Shown here: positions 1 to 6,110 of the stretch, piece after piece
Layout: the number at the start of each line of letters is the position of its first letter
Position numbering within the stretch: the stretch's first letter is position 1
Notes under the pieces: generated by a model
Told to the model about the DNA's origin: nothing
Databases searched by the model: none
Seen by the model: only the letters and a program-made list of their open reading frames with translations
Translations under genes and position numbers: made by a program
Source of the DNA: Kiritimatiellia bacterium
GTDB taxonomy: Bacteria; Verrucomicrobiota; Kiritimatiellia; RFP12; DVOR01
DNA: 8,023 nucleotides
Assembly: GCA_017548245.1 (NCBI GenBank)
Contig: JAFYMU010000088.1
Coordinates: 1-8,023 of the forward strand
Direction of reading: 5' to 3'

Positions 1-220
1 AACTATCCAAGACCTACACAGCTCAAGAAGGAGACCGCAGCATGAGAATTTTCAACCTTTTTCCTAGCACCCCGCGCGATTTAACTTGCATTCCAGTACG
101 AAACTTACACTGAATACTCCCTTACCAGGCTATTTCACACAAAAGAACGCCGTTCTACCGGCCCTATACGAAAAAAGGGATCACACGTTACGCAAAAAGG
201 ACACACTTCATTTCAGTAGA
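1..220. other. Unassigned intergenic region at the window edge
   Basis: No recognisable gene, RNA or repeat is visible here. On the plus strand one frame is open from the window edge to a stop at 111-113. Within it an ATG at 42 has an AGGAG-like sequence at 28-32 and would give a 23-residue peptide. Another plus frame is open from base 1 to a stop at 43-45. Either could be the tail of a plus-strand gene lying mostly outside the window, but both are too short to judge. I see no convincing promoter on either strand. Confidence 0.4.
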
Positions 221-221
221 A

Positions 222-258
222 AATAAAAAAAGAGCAAGGGACGCATTATCCCTTGCTC
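222..258 (-). terminator. Intrinsic terminator, distal of a tandem pair
   Basis: A perfect 9-bp inverted repeat (232-240 with 250-258) encloses a 9-base loop. Read on the minus strand it is followed at once by a run of seven T and then ATTT (complement of 221-231), the classic Rho-independent layout. There is no T-run on the plus-strand side, so it acts on leftward transcription. It sits 19 bases beyond a second terminator and acts as back-up for the tRNA-Asp and thiD transcripts. Confidence 0.88.
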
Positions 259-267
259 AGATCTGAC

Positions 268-307
268 AATAAAAAGAAACCGCGCGGAACATAAGCACCG
301 CGCGGTT
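268..307 (-). terminator. Intrinsic terminator after tRNA-Asp
   Basis: A perfect 10-bp, very GC-rich inverted repeat (278-287 with 298-307) has a 10-base loop. On the minus strand it is followed by a T-rich stretch (complement of 268-277). It lies 35 bases past the 3' end of tRNA-Asp and is the main terminator of that gene. A weaker 5-bp hairpin (about 322-336) lies between it and the tRNA and has only a poor T-stretch. Confidence 0.88.
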
Positions 308-342
308 ACAACAACACGAAAGGAGTGTTCTTCACTCTAAAA

Positions 343-419
343 TGGCGGGAGGGACGGGGCTCGAACCCGCGACCTCCGGATCGACAGTCCGGAGCTCTAA
401 CCAATTGAGCTACCCCCCC
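343..419 (-). tRNA. tRNA-Asp (anticodon GUC)
   Basis: The minus strand folds as a complete 77-base cloverleaf. The 7-bp acceptor stem pairs GGGGGGG with CCCTCCC, including one G-U. The D stem is GCTC/GAGC. The anticodon stem CCGGA/TCCGG holds the loop CTGTCGA, which places GTC at positions 34-36. The T arm has the usual TTCGA start. The discriminator base is G, a known identity element for Asp, and the CCA end is encoded (343-345). It reads GAC and GAU codons. It lies about 80 bases after thiD on the same strand, with its own promoter upstream and two terminators downstream. Confidence 0.97.
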
Positions 420-438
420 GGATGAAGAAAGTGCGCAT

Positions 439-467
439 ATAATATCATAGATAAAAACGCTATGCAA
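439..467 (-). promoter_or_regulatory. Sigma-70-type promoter of tRNA-Asp
   Basis: On the minus strand a -35 box TTGCAT (467-462) is followed by exactly 17 bases and a -10 box TATTAT (444-439). The predicted start lies near 432, about 13 bases before the mature tRNA. The segment after the -10 box (ATGCGCA) is GC-rich, as in promoters under stringent control. Directly upstream of the -35 box, 471-500 is almost pure A/T with long A and T runs, which resembles an UP element. The boxes and spacing are seen directly; the stringent and UP-element roles are inferred. Confidence 0.8.
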
Positions 468-498
468 GCCCTTTTTTTATTTTTTTGAAAAAAAGTTT

Positions 499-1287
499 TT
501 ACTGGATGGAAAAACCGTGATGTAGCGGCCCTGCGCCCTGCCCTAAATCCAACCCTGCCGCAATCGCACCTGTAACATAAGCCTTCGCGCGTTGGACAGC
601 ATCCACGAGTGAACACCCTTTTGCGAGATGGGCTGTAATCGCACTTGAAAGCGTGCATCCCGTCCCATGCGTATTGGGATTGGCAATGCGTTCGCCTTCA
701 AAGCAAATCCATTCGCCGTCTGTGTAGAGCCAATCCGTTGCCGTTGATTGCCCGTGACCTCCTTTAAGAAGAACTGAACAGTGATAGGCGTCTCCAATAC
801 GTTTGGCGGCGATACGTCGCTCTGCCTCATGCGCAATGCGCATCTGGGCCAAAACCTGCGCTTCAGGGAGATTGGGGGTAACAAGGGTGGCGAGCGGAAA
901 GAGTTCGTGCATCAACGTTTCAACCGCATCGCTTTGAATCAGATTCGCGCCAGAGGTCGCCACCATCACGGGGTCAACGACAATCCGCTGCGCGTTGTAG
1001 TGACGTAAACGATTGGCAATCACGCGGATGTGTGCGCTTGAAGCCACCATCCCAATCTTAACGGCATCGGGTGGGATGTCTTTAAAGATCGCATCTAACT
1101 GTTCGGCTAAGAACTCGGGCGTTACCGCCTGGATGGCGCGAACACCCCTTGTGTTTTGTGCAGTTAACGCAGTAATCGCGCTCATGGCATAGACACCATT
1201 CACTGTCATTGTCTTCAAATCCGCTTGAATTCCTGCGCCTCCACTACAATCACTCCCTGCAATCGTCAATGCAACCTTCAGTTTCAT
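499..1287 (-). CDS. thiD: Hydroxymethylpyrimidine/phosphomethylpyrimidine kinase
   Basis: ThiD phosphorylates hydroxymethylpyrimidine and then its monophosphate with ATP. The resulting HMP pyrophosphate is condensed with the thiazole moiety by ThiE to make thiamine phosphate. The 262-residue protein has the full ribokinase-like fold signature: IAGSDCSGGAGIQADLKT (9-26), ALTAQNT (40-46, substrate pocket), VDPVMV (104-109), TPNLPEA (137-143), KGGHG (175-179) and GTGCTLSSAI (208-217) with the conserved Cys211. The C terminus GPLHHGF is also typical. A GTG at 1293 would add two residues, but the ribosome binding site GAGAGG (1298-1293) overlaps it and sits five bases before the ATG at 1287, so the ATG is the start. 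A TPP riboswitch and terminator hairpin lie upstream. No other thi gene is in the window, so this is a lone thiD. No GC-rich terminator follows the stop codon; an A/T tract leads into the tRNA-Asp promoter. Confidence 0.96.
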   Translation of the reverse strand: MKLKVALTIAGSDCSGGAGIQADLKTMTVNGVYAMSAITALTAQNTRGVRAIQAVTPEFLAEQLDAIFKDIPPDAVKIGMVASSAHIRVIANRLRHYNAQRIVVDPVMVATSGANLIQSDAVETLMHELFPLATLVTPNLPEAQVLAQMRIAHEAERRIAAKRIGDAYHCSVLLKGGHGQSTATDWLYTDGEWICFEGERIANPNTHGTGCTLSSAITAHLAKGCSLVDAVQRAKAYVTGAIAAGLDLGQGAGPLHHGFSIQ

Positions 1288-1292
1288 ATTCA

Positions 1293-1298
1293 CCTCTC
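1293..1298 (-). promoter_or_regulatory. thiD ribosome binding site (decides the start)
   Basis: GAGAGG on the minus strand lies five bases before the ATG at 1287-1285. It overlaps the first base of the in-frame GTG at 1293-1291, so that GTG cannot use it. This selects the ATG. Confidence 0.75.
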
Positions 1299-1325
1299 AT
1301 TTAGGGTTTAACGGAACGCGATGGG

Positions 1326-1370
1326 GTGAAATCAAAACAGGAGCCTCACCGATGGGGAGAGCGCTCCTGT
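1326..1370 (-). terminator. Regulatory terminator of the thiD leader
   Basis: Read on the minus strand, ACAGGAGC (1370-1363) pairs perfectly with GCTCCTGT (1344-1337). Three more pairs (CTC with GAG) form inside past a bulged G. The stem is followed by TTTTGATTT. The hairpin lies between the TPP aptamer and the thiD ribosome binding site, so it is best read as the off-state expression platform of the riboswitch: with TPP bound, transcription should stop about 40 bases before the start codon. Confidence 0.82.
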
Positions 1371-1385
1371 AAAAAATCGTGCATT

Positions 1386-1476
1386 GACTTCCTACGGCGG
1401 CATTATCCGCATCAGGTTAAAGGGTCGAAGTTTGAGCACTTCCTCTCAGCCTGCCAATACAAGCTCCCCTGAATTC
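1386..1476 (-). ncRNA. TPP riboswitch (THI-box aptamer)
   Basis: The minus-strand leader of thiD carries the conserved THI-box blocks in order: GGGGAGC (1469-1463), GCTGAGA (1450-1444), GACCC (1426-1422), AACCTGA (1418-1412), GGATAATGCC (1408-1399) and GTAGGAA (1395-1389). GCTGAGA forms the pyrimidine-binding pocket and GATAATG with the following bases the pyrophosphate-binding arm in known structures. GAATTC (1476-1471) and GAAGTC (1391-1386) can close stem P1 with one mismatch. The aptamer starts a few bases after the predicted transcription start and is followed by a terminator hairpin. It should switch thiD off when thiamine pyrophosphate is plentiful. Confidence 0.97.
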
Positions 1477-1487
1477 ATTTCGCCACT

Positions 1488-1516
1488 ACTGTACACCTCT
1501 TTTGATGAAATTGCAA
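1488..1516 (-). promoter_or_regulatory. Candidate promoter of the TPP riboswitch-thiD unit
   Basis: On the minus strand TTGCAA (1516-1511) is separated by 17 bases from TACAGT (1493-1488), a partial -10 match. The predicted start near 1481 falls about five bases before stem P1 of the riboswitch, which supports the call. The -10 box is weak, so other starts are possible. Confidence 0.55.
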
Positions 1517-1546
1517 CCCTTATTCACCCCACCGTCATATCAATAT

Positions 1547-1582
1547 AAAAAAACACACCGAGGTGACTCGGTGTGTTTTTTA
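1547..1582 (-). terminator. Intrinsic terminator after argG (probably bidirectional)
   Basis: A perfect 12-bp inverted repeat (1551-1562 with 1567-1578) has a four-base loop and A/T flanks on both sides. On the minus strand it starts 25 bases after the argG stop codon and ends in TTTTATATT. The plus strand also carries a T-run after the stem, so it can stop transcription both ways. It separates argG from the thiD promoter. Confidence 0.93.
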
Positions 1583-1603
1583 TTGGCTTGAAGGAAAACG
1601 CGA

Positions 1604-2845
1604 TTAGCGGCCTTCAATCTGACCCGAGAGGGCGAGCATGCGTGCTTCCACAGACTGGATTTCTGCGAAGCCCTGCGAGCTGACCGGGTTAACGCCATCC
1701 GAAGCTTCCATCGAAGAGTCGGCTTCGTTGTAGATGGTGTGCGGGCATTCGGTGAGCGAATCGAAGATGATGTTACCCTTGTAGAGGCTCAACTTCACGA
1801 CGCCATCAGCATACTGTGCAAGCGTGTCCACAGCATTACGAGCAGCCACGCAGGTCGGATCGTAGTAACGACCATCGTAGATTTCGTCGGTGATGAGCTT
1901 GGAGAGCTGCGTAAAGAACAAGGTTGCGCGGCGATCCATCGTTGCCTGATAGACATAACGGATAGCGGTGCCGAGCAATTCCATACCAGGTGCTTCGTAG
2001 ACGCCACGGCTCTTGGTGCCGATGATACGGTTTTCGAGCGCATGCTTCATGCCGATACCATTGCGACCACCAATCTGGTTGGCGAGCATCATGGCTTCGA
2101 GCGGGGTGACATCCTTACCGTTGATCTGCACCACGCGACCCTTTGCGAAGCGAATAGTCACTTCTTCGAACTTATCAGGAGCCTGCCAAGGCCACACGCC
2201 CATGGTAGGTTCCACGATCTGCATCGAGGTTTCCATGCTTTCCAAGTCTTCTGCTTCGTGCGAGAGACCTGCCATGTTTGCATCGGTGGAGTACTTCTTC
2301 TTACCGCCAGCGAAGGCCACAATGCCGAACTGAGCGAGGTAATCCACCATCTGGGTGCGGCCAGGGAACTTTTCGAGGAGGCCAGCATCACGCCAAGGTG
2401 CATAAACCTTCATTTCGGGAGCGCACACGTTAGTGTAACGTTCGATGCGCATCTGGTCGTTGCCACGACCGGTTGCACCGTGCACGAGCACCTGCACGCC
2501 ACGCTTCTTCATTTCGGGGATCAAGCCCTTGATGGTGACCGCGCGACCGATACCGGTGGAGTTCCAGTAACCGCCATCGTACATCGCCTGACACTTGATT
2601 GCTTCCAAGCAAGCATCTGCCATTTCGTTGCGCAAATCCACGATCACGGTTTCAATGCCGGTCGGGGCCATACGCTTTGCCACGTCATTGATGTCGGCTT
2701 CGTCGGGCTGACCAATGCCACCGCAGAAACCAATCACCTTCACGCCAGCTTCCATCATCACCTTAGCGATTGTACGCGAGTCCAAACCGCCAGAAACGCA
2801 GGTGCCAGCCACCATTCCTTTGAGATCGTCTAAAACCATTGCCAT
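1604..2845 (-). CDS. argG: Argininosuccinate synthase
   Basis: ArgG joins citrulline and aspartate with ATP to give argininosuccinate, AMP and pyrophosphate, the second-last step of arginine synthesis in the cytoplasm. The 413-residue protein shows the PP-loop SGGLDS (18-23), GQPDEAD (45-51), HGATGRGNDQMR (122-133, citrulline and aspartate site), YSTDANM (185-191), HEAEDLE (196-202) and ENRIIGTKSRGVYEAPGM (271-288). HGATGRGNDQ resembles the Bacillus-type enzyme, while YSTDANM and HEAEDLE resemble the E. coli type. The PP-loop is unusual: SGGLDSRT in place of the common SGGLDTS. The open frame reaches back to 2974, but those 43 extra codons run through the promoter and part of the priA terminator. 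AAGGAG (2860-2855) sits nine bases before the ATG at 2845, so I start there. It has its own promoter and terminator and forms a single-gene unit. Its pyrophosphate product is a substrate of the nearby PpaC. Confidence 0.94.
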   Translation of the reverse strand: MAMVLDDLKGMVAGTCVSGGLDSRTIAKVMMEAGVKVIGFCGGIGQPDEADINDVAKRMAPTGIETVIVDLRNEMADACLEAIKCQAMYDGGYWNSTGIGRAVTIKGLIPEMKKRGVQVLVHGATGRGNDQMRIERYTNVCAPEMKVYAPWRDAGLLEKFPGRTQMVDYLAQFGIVAFAGGKKKYSTDANMAGLSHEAEDLESMETSMQIVEPTMGVWPWQAPDKFEEVTIRFAKGRVVQINGKDVTPLEAMMLANQIGGRNGIGMKHALENRIIGTKSRGVYEAPGMELLGTAIRYVYQATMDRRATLFFTQLSKLITDEIYDGRYYDPTCVAARNAVDTLAQYADGVVKLSLYKGNIIFDSLTECPHTIYNEADSSMEASDGVNPVSSQGFAEIQSVEARMLALSGQIEGR

Positions 2846-2854
2846 AATGTTCGA

Positions 2855-2860
2855 CTCCTT
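2855..2860 (-). promoter_or_regulatory. argG ribosome binding site (decides the start)
   Basis: AAGGAG on the minus strand lies nine bases before the ATG at 2845-2843. A second in-frame ATG two codons later would be 15 bases away, which is too far. The upstream in-frame ATG at 2974 lies in the priA-argG junction, beyond the predicted argG transcription start. Confidence 0.8.
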
Positions 2861-2879
2861 TTTGTTAAAAACGCGCAAA

Positions 2880-2888
2880 AGTATACCA
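2880..2888 (-). promoter_or_regulatory. Extended -10 promoter of argG
   Basis: On the minus strand TGG followed by TATACT (2888-2880) forms an extended -10 element, TGnTATAAT-like with five of six -10 bases matching. No good -35 box lies 16-18 bases upstream, which extended -10 promoters tolerate. The predicted start near 2873 gives a leader of about 28 bases before the argG ATG. Confidence 0.6.
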
Positions 2889-2929
2889 TATTTCAATACG
2901 AAAAGATGGGAAAAGGGCTTATTTTGAGG

Positions 2930-2967
2930 GTTTAAACGAACAAAAGCGCCCCTTTCTGGACGCTTTT
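2930..2967 (-). terminator. Intrinsic terminator after priA
   Basis: A 10-bp stem with one G-U pair (2967-2958 with 2951-2942, outer seven pairs AAAAGCG/CGCTTTT) has a short loop. It is followed on the minus strand by TGTTCGTTT. It begins 24 bases after the priA stop codon and separates the fmt-ppaC-ispH-priA unit from the argG promoter. The T-run is interrupted, so termination may be incomplete. Confidence 0.72.
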
Positions 2968-2991
2968 CACCCATTCCAAGCAGTGGCTGCG

Positions 2992-5226
2992 TTACGCTAA
3001 GAAGACCGCATCAATATCCACGAGAATGCGCAACTTGTCCGTAACGCGTTGTTGCTTGGGTAAAACATGGTCACAAGCAGCCGCAATCCCCTTCGCCGAA
3101 TCCGCGCGCAAGAGGATTTGCCAACGCCACAGCGTCTCCTTTTTCTCCAACGGCGCAGGCATCGCCGGCATCACCATCAACCCACGACAGGCAGAAAAAC
3201 GTTTTGCCGCCGCCTCTGCGGCTGAAGCCACCTGTCCCGCATCGCTACCAATAAAGGTAACGCAGGCCAACTTCTTAAAGGGTGGCATCTCCTCGTCTTG
3301 CCGTTGCTGCAAGGTTTCCCTTGCAAAGGCCTCGTAATCACACGCCGCGGCCAACCGAATGGCGGGATGGTCAGGCTGAAAGGTTTGCACATAGACCTCG
3401 CCTGGCAAGGTTCCGCGTCCAGCACGTCCCGAGACCTGCGCAATCAATTGAAAGGTGCGCTCTGCGGCACGGAAGTCGTAGGTCATATCAAGCGAACGGT
3501 CTGCAGCCAAAATACCAACCAAGGTCACATTCGGGAAATCCAACCCCTTGGCAATCATCTGCGTTCCCAAGAGGATATCTGCCTCCTTTGCACGGAAGGC
3601 GGCAAGGAGTTCGTCATGGCTGTGACGGCGCGAGGTGCTATCGGCATCCATACGAATGATACGCGCCGTCGGCAAGATGGCGTGCAATGCGGTTTCAACG
3701 CGTTGCGTACCAAAGCCAAAACGGTTAAAGTCCGGACTTCCACAGCTGGGACAACGCGTCGGCGGTCGCATCCACGCGCCGCACAGATGGCAACGCAAGG
3801 TATCGTCTTTGACATGATAGGTCATCTTGGCGCTACACTTTTCGCACATCACTGCGGTTTGACAGTGATTGCACTGATAGGTCGGCGCATACCCACGACG
3901 ATTTAAAAAGAGAATAATCTGCTCACCCCGTTCTAACCGATTCCGCATCGCATCAATCAGTGGCGCACTAAAAATCGGCACCCCCCGACCATCATGCGCG
4001 GCTTGCTGCATATCCAACACCGTCACTGTCGGCAACACACTTCCGCCGACACGTTCGGGCATGCGCACCAAACAGTATTTGCCCAACTCCATCGCATTGC
4101 GCCAACTCTCTAAGGATGGCGTGGCCGAACCCAAGATGCAACGCGCCTTCTCCATTGTGGCACGCACCACCGCGACATCGCGCGCTGAATAACGCGGACT
4201 CTCGTCCTGCTTGTAGCCGCTATCGTGTTCCTCATCCACAATCATCAACCCCAACCGTTGCACCGGCGCAAAGACTGCCGAACGCGGTCCCACCACCACG
4301 CGCGCCTCACCGCGACGAATGCGATGCCACTCATCATGACGTTCGCCATCGCTCAACGCGCTATGCAACACCGCCACAGTCTTTCCAAAACGTGCCGCAA
4401 AGCGACTGACCGTCTGGGGTGTCAACGAGATTTCCGGCACCAAGACAATCGCATCACGCCCCTCCTCCAAGGTCTTCGCAATGGCGCGCATGTAGACTTC
4501 AGTCTTGCCCGAACCCGTCACACCAAAGAGCAGACAGGGTTTATCCGCGACAAGAATCTCATCCAATGCGCGTTGCTGGCCAGCCGTCAATTGAGGCATT
4601 ACCGCCGACTGAATAAAGCGGCCCTTGAGGGGGCTTCGCGCCACAACGGTTCGCTCGCAGCGAATATACCCCGCCGCGGCCAACTTCTTCAACGTTTGAG
4701 GCGTCGTGGAAAGCTCTTCGCAGACCTGCGTCAAGCGCCCCCCATCAATACGCACAATCTCCTCGTAGAGATGACGTTGGCGCGCGGTCAACGGCGGCAA
4801 TTTGGGTGGCAACGGATTGAGTGGCGTAACCATGTAAATCTCGCGATCCTTCGCCCCATTACTGCGTACAGCCGCAGGCAAAGCACTTCGCAACGCTAAG
4901 GTAAAGCCTACCGAATAGTAGTCCGCGAGCCATCGCAAGAGCCGAATAATCGATTCGGAGAAATAGGGCAACTCATCATCCACCGCAGTAATTGCCTTCA
5001 CCCGTAAATCATCCACGCTGTCCGCAAAGAGTTCGCCTTGCGCGGACTTGGGTTTGCGCGTCGGTTGATACGGCGATGTTTCCGAGAGGGAAATCACATA
5101 GCCCAAACGGTAGATGCGTTGCCACGGCACAGAGACACGCTGCCCTACCCGCACCGTCATTCCCTCGGGAATGCGATAGGTAAAGAGCATATTCGGCACT
5201 TGTTCAATGGCAACTTGGGCGAACAC
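2992..5226 (-). CDS. priA: Primosomal protein N' (replication restart helicase PriA)
   Basis: PriA is a 3'-5' superfamily 2 DNA helicase. It recognises stalled or collapsed forks and loads the replicative helicase so that replication restarts. The 744 residues (E. coli PriA has about 730) show the domains in order: a 3'-DNA-binding domain (about 1-110), a winged-helix region (about 145-205), helicase lobe 1 with Walker A GVTGSGKT (235-242) and a DEEH box (331-334), and lobe 2 with QVSGRAGRG (597-605). Inserted in lobe 2 is the zinc module with eight cysteines in four CxxC pairs (452/455, 461/464, 479/482, 492/495). The C-terminal domain is complete. Translation starts at a GTG nine bases after the ispH stop codon. 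No strong ribosome binding site is at normal distance (AGGAA is 12 bases away), so translation is probably coupled to ispH. In many bacteria priA lies next to def and fmt; here two other genes come between. Confidence 0.97.
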   Translation of the reverse strand: MFAQVAIEQVPNMLFTYRIPEGMTVRVGQRVSVPWQRIYRLGYVISLSETSPYQPTRKPKSAQGELFADSVDDLRVKAITAVDDELPYFSESIIRLLRWLADYYSVGFTLALRSALPAAVRSNGAKDREIYMVTPLNPLPPKLPPLTARQRHLYEEIVRIDGGRLTQVCEELSTTPQTLKKLAAAGYIRCERTVVARSPLKGRFIQSAVMPQLTAGQQRALDEILVADKPCLLFGVTGSGKTEVYMRAIAKTLEEGRDAIVLVPEISLTPQTVSRFAARFGKTVAVLHSALSDGERHDEWHRIRRGEARVVVGPRSAVFAPVQRLGLMIVDEEHDSGYKQDESPRYSARDVAVVRATMEKARCILGSATPSLESWRNAMELGKYCLVRMPERVGGSVLPTVTVLDMQQAAHDGRGVPIFSAPLIDAMRNRLERGEQIILFLNRRGYAPTYQCNHCQTAVMCEKCSAKMTYHVKDDTLRCHLCGAWMRPPTRCPSCGSPDFNRFGFGTQRVETALHAILPTARIIRMDADSTSRRHSHDELLAAFRAKEADILLGTQMIAKGLDFPNVTLVGILAADRSLDMTYDFRAAERTFQLIAQVSGRAGRGTLPGEVYVQTFQPDHPAIRLAAACDYEAFARETLQQRQDEEMPPFKKLACVTFIGSDAGQVASAAEAAAKRFSACRGLMVMPAMPAPLEKKETLWRWQILLRADSAKGIAAACDHVLPKQQRVTDKLRILVDIDAVFLA

Positions 5227-5235
5227 GACTGCGAC

Positions 5236-6102
5236 TTATTCCTGCGAAGCACGGGCGCTCAGGCGACTCCGTAATTGATCCAACAATGATTCTGGCGTCG
5301 AGGCACCCGAGGTCAAGCCCAACCGCTTCACGGTTCGCAAATCCAATGTCTCCAACTCCTCGGGCGTGGCAATCAACGCCGCATCACAACCCGCGCTCTT
5401 GGCCACTTCCACCAAACGTTTGGAGTTCGACGAATTCCGCGATCCCAACACCAGCACGCAATCTACCTGTTGGGCCAATTCACGAACCGCTTGTTGGCGT
5501 TCGCGCGTAGCATAACAGATATCCAACGCCTTCGGGAAGATAACCTCAAAGCCCGCCGCCTTCAATTCAGCCACACGTGCCTCATACATCGCCTCACTCA
5601 CGGTGGTCTGACTCAAGACAACCAAAGCCGATGCACTCAACGTCTGACGGAGTTGCTCCACATCGGCCTGCGTTTCAATCACAGTCATCTGCGTGGGGGC
5701 TTCACCCAAAATACCAACTACTTCATCATGGCCCTTATGACCAATGAGGGCAATCGGCAAGGCCTCCGCCGCAAAACGACGCGCTTCGGCATGCACCTTC
5801 GCCACAAAAGGACAGGTCGCATCCACGATTTCAAGGTGACGCGCGGCCGCGGCTTGATGGACTTCAGGGCTCACACCGTGAGCCGAGAAGAGGACACGCG
5901 CCCCTTCGGGAATCACCTCAATGGCATCTACGAAGTGTACGCCACGCGCCTGCAAATCGGAGACAATGTGTTCGTTATGCACCAATTCGTGAAAACACCA
6001 GAGCGGTTCGCCCGGATATTCCGTGAGGGTGCGTTGCGCAATCTCAAGCGCACGGGCGACGCCCGAACACATCCCGTGGGGTTCGGCAACCAAAATATCC
6101 AT
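5236..6102 (-). CDS. ispH: 4-hydroxy-3-methylbut-2-enyl diphosphate reductase
   Basis: IspH (LytB) is the last enzyme of the MEP pathway and reduces HMBPP to IPP and DMAPP with a [4Fe-4S] cluster. The 288-residue protein has all three cluster cysteines (C12, C97, C196). Substrate-binding residues are at the expected places: H42, H75, H125, the proton-relay E127, QTT (165-167), SSNS (224-227) and S268 in TSGAST. The first motif reads AEPHGMCSGV instead of the more common form with GFCxGV. The ATG at 6102 follows the ppaC stop by eight bases, and the binding site AAGGGG overlaps that stop codon, so the two genes are translationally linked. It shares the transcript with fmt, ppaC and priA. I see no fused S1 or other extra domain. 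Confidence 0.96.
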   Translation of the reverse strand: MDILVAEPHGMCSGVARALEIAQRTLTEYPGEPLWCFHELVHNEHIVSDLQARGVHFVDAIEVIPEGARVLFSAHGVSPEVHQAAAARHLEIVDATCPFVAKVHAEARRFAAEALPIALIGHKGHDEVVGILGEAPTQMTVIETQADVEQLRQTLSASALVVLSQTTVSEAMYEARVAELKAAGFEVIFPKALDICYATRERQQAVRELAQQVDCVLVLGSRNSSNSKRLVEVAKSAGCDAALIATPEELETLDLRTVKRLGLTSGASTPESLLDQLRSRLSARASQE

Positions 6103-6110
6103 AGCGCCCC

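Noticed and set aside
410..658. 82-residue minus-strand frame across the thiD end and tRNA promoter
   Set aside because: It overlaps thiD in another frame and runs into the tRNA promoter and tRNA; no homology pattern.
1739..2833. 364-residue open frame on the plus strand opposite argG
   Set aside because: It is entirely antisense to a clear argG, rich in His and lacks any recognisable domain. It is a by-product of the codon use of argG.
2878..2905. Possible arginine repressor (ARG box-like) site at the argG promoter
   Set aside because: The region is AT-rich and has a loose GTAT/ATAC symmetry, but it does not match the known ARG box well enough to call.
2846..2974. N-terminal extension of 43 residues on ArgG
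   Set aside because: The stretch contains the argG promoter and part of the priA terminator, and the good ribosome binding site is at 2855-2860.
3298..3906. 202-residue plus-strand frame opposite priA
   Set aside because: Antisense to the conserved helicase and zinc-binding part of PriA, with no family motif of its own.
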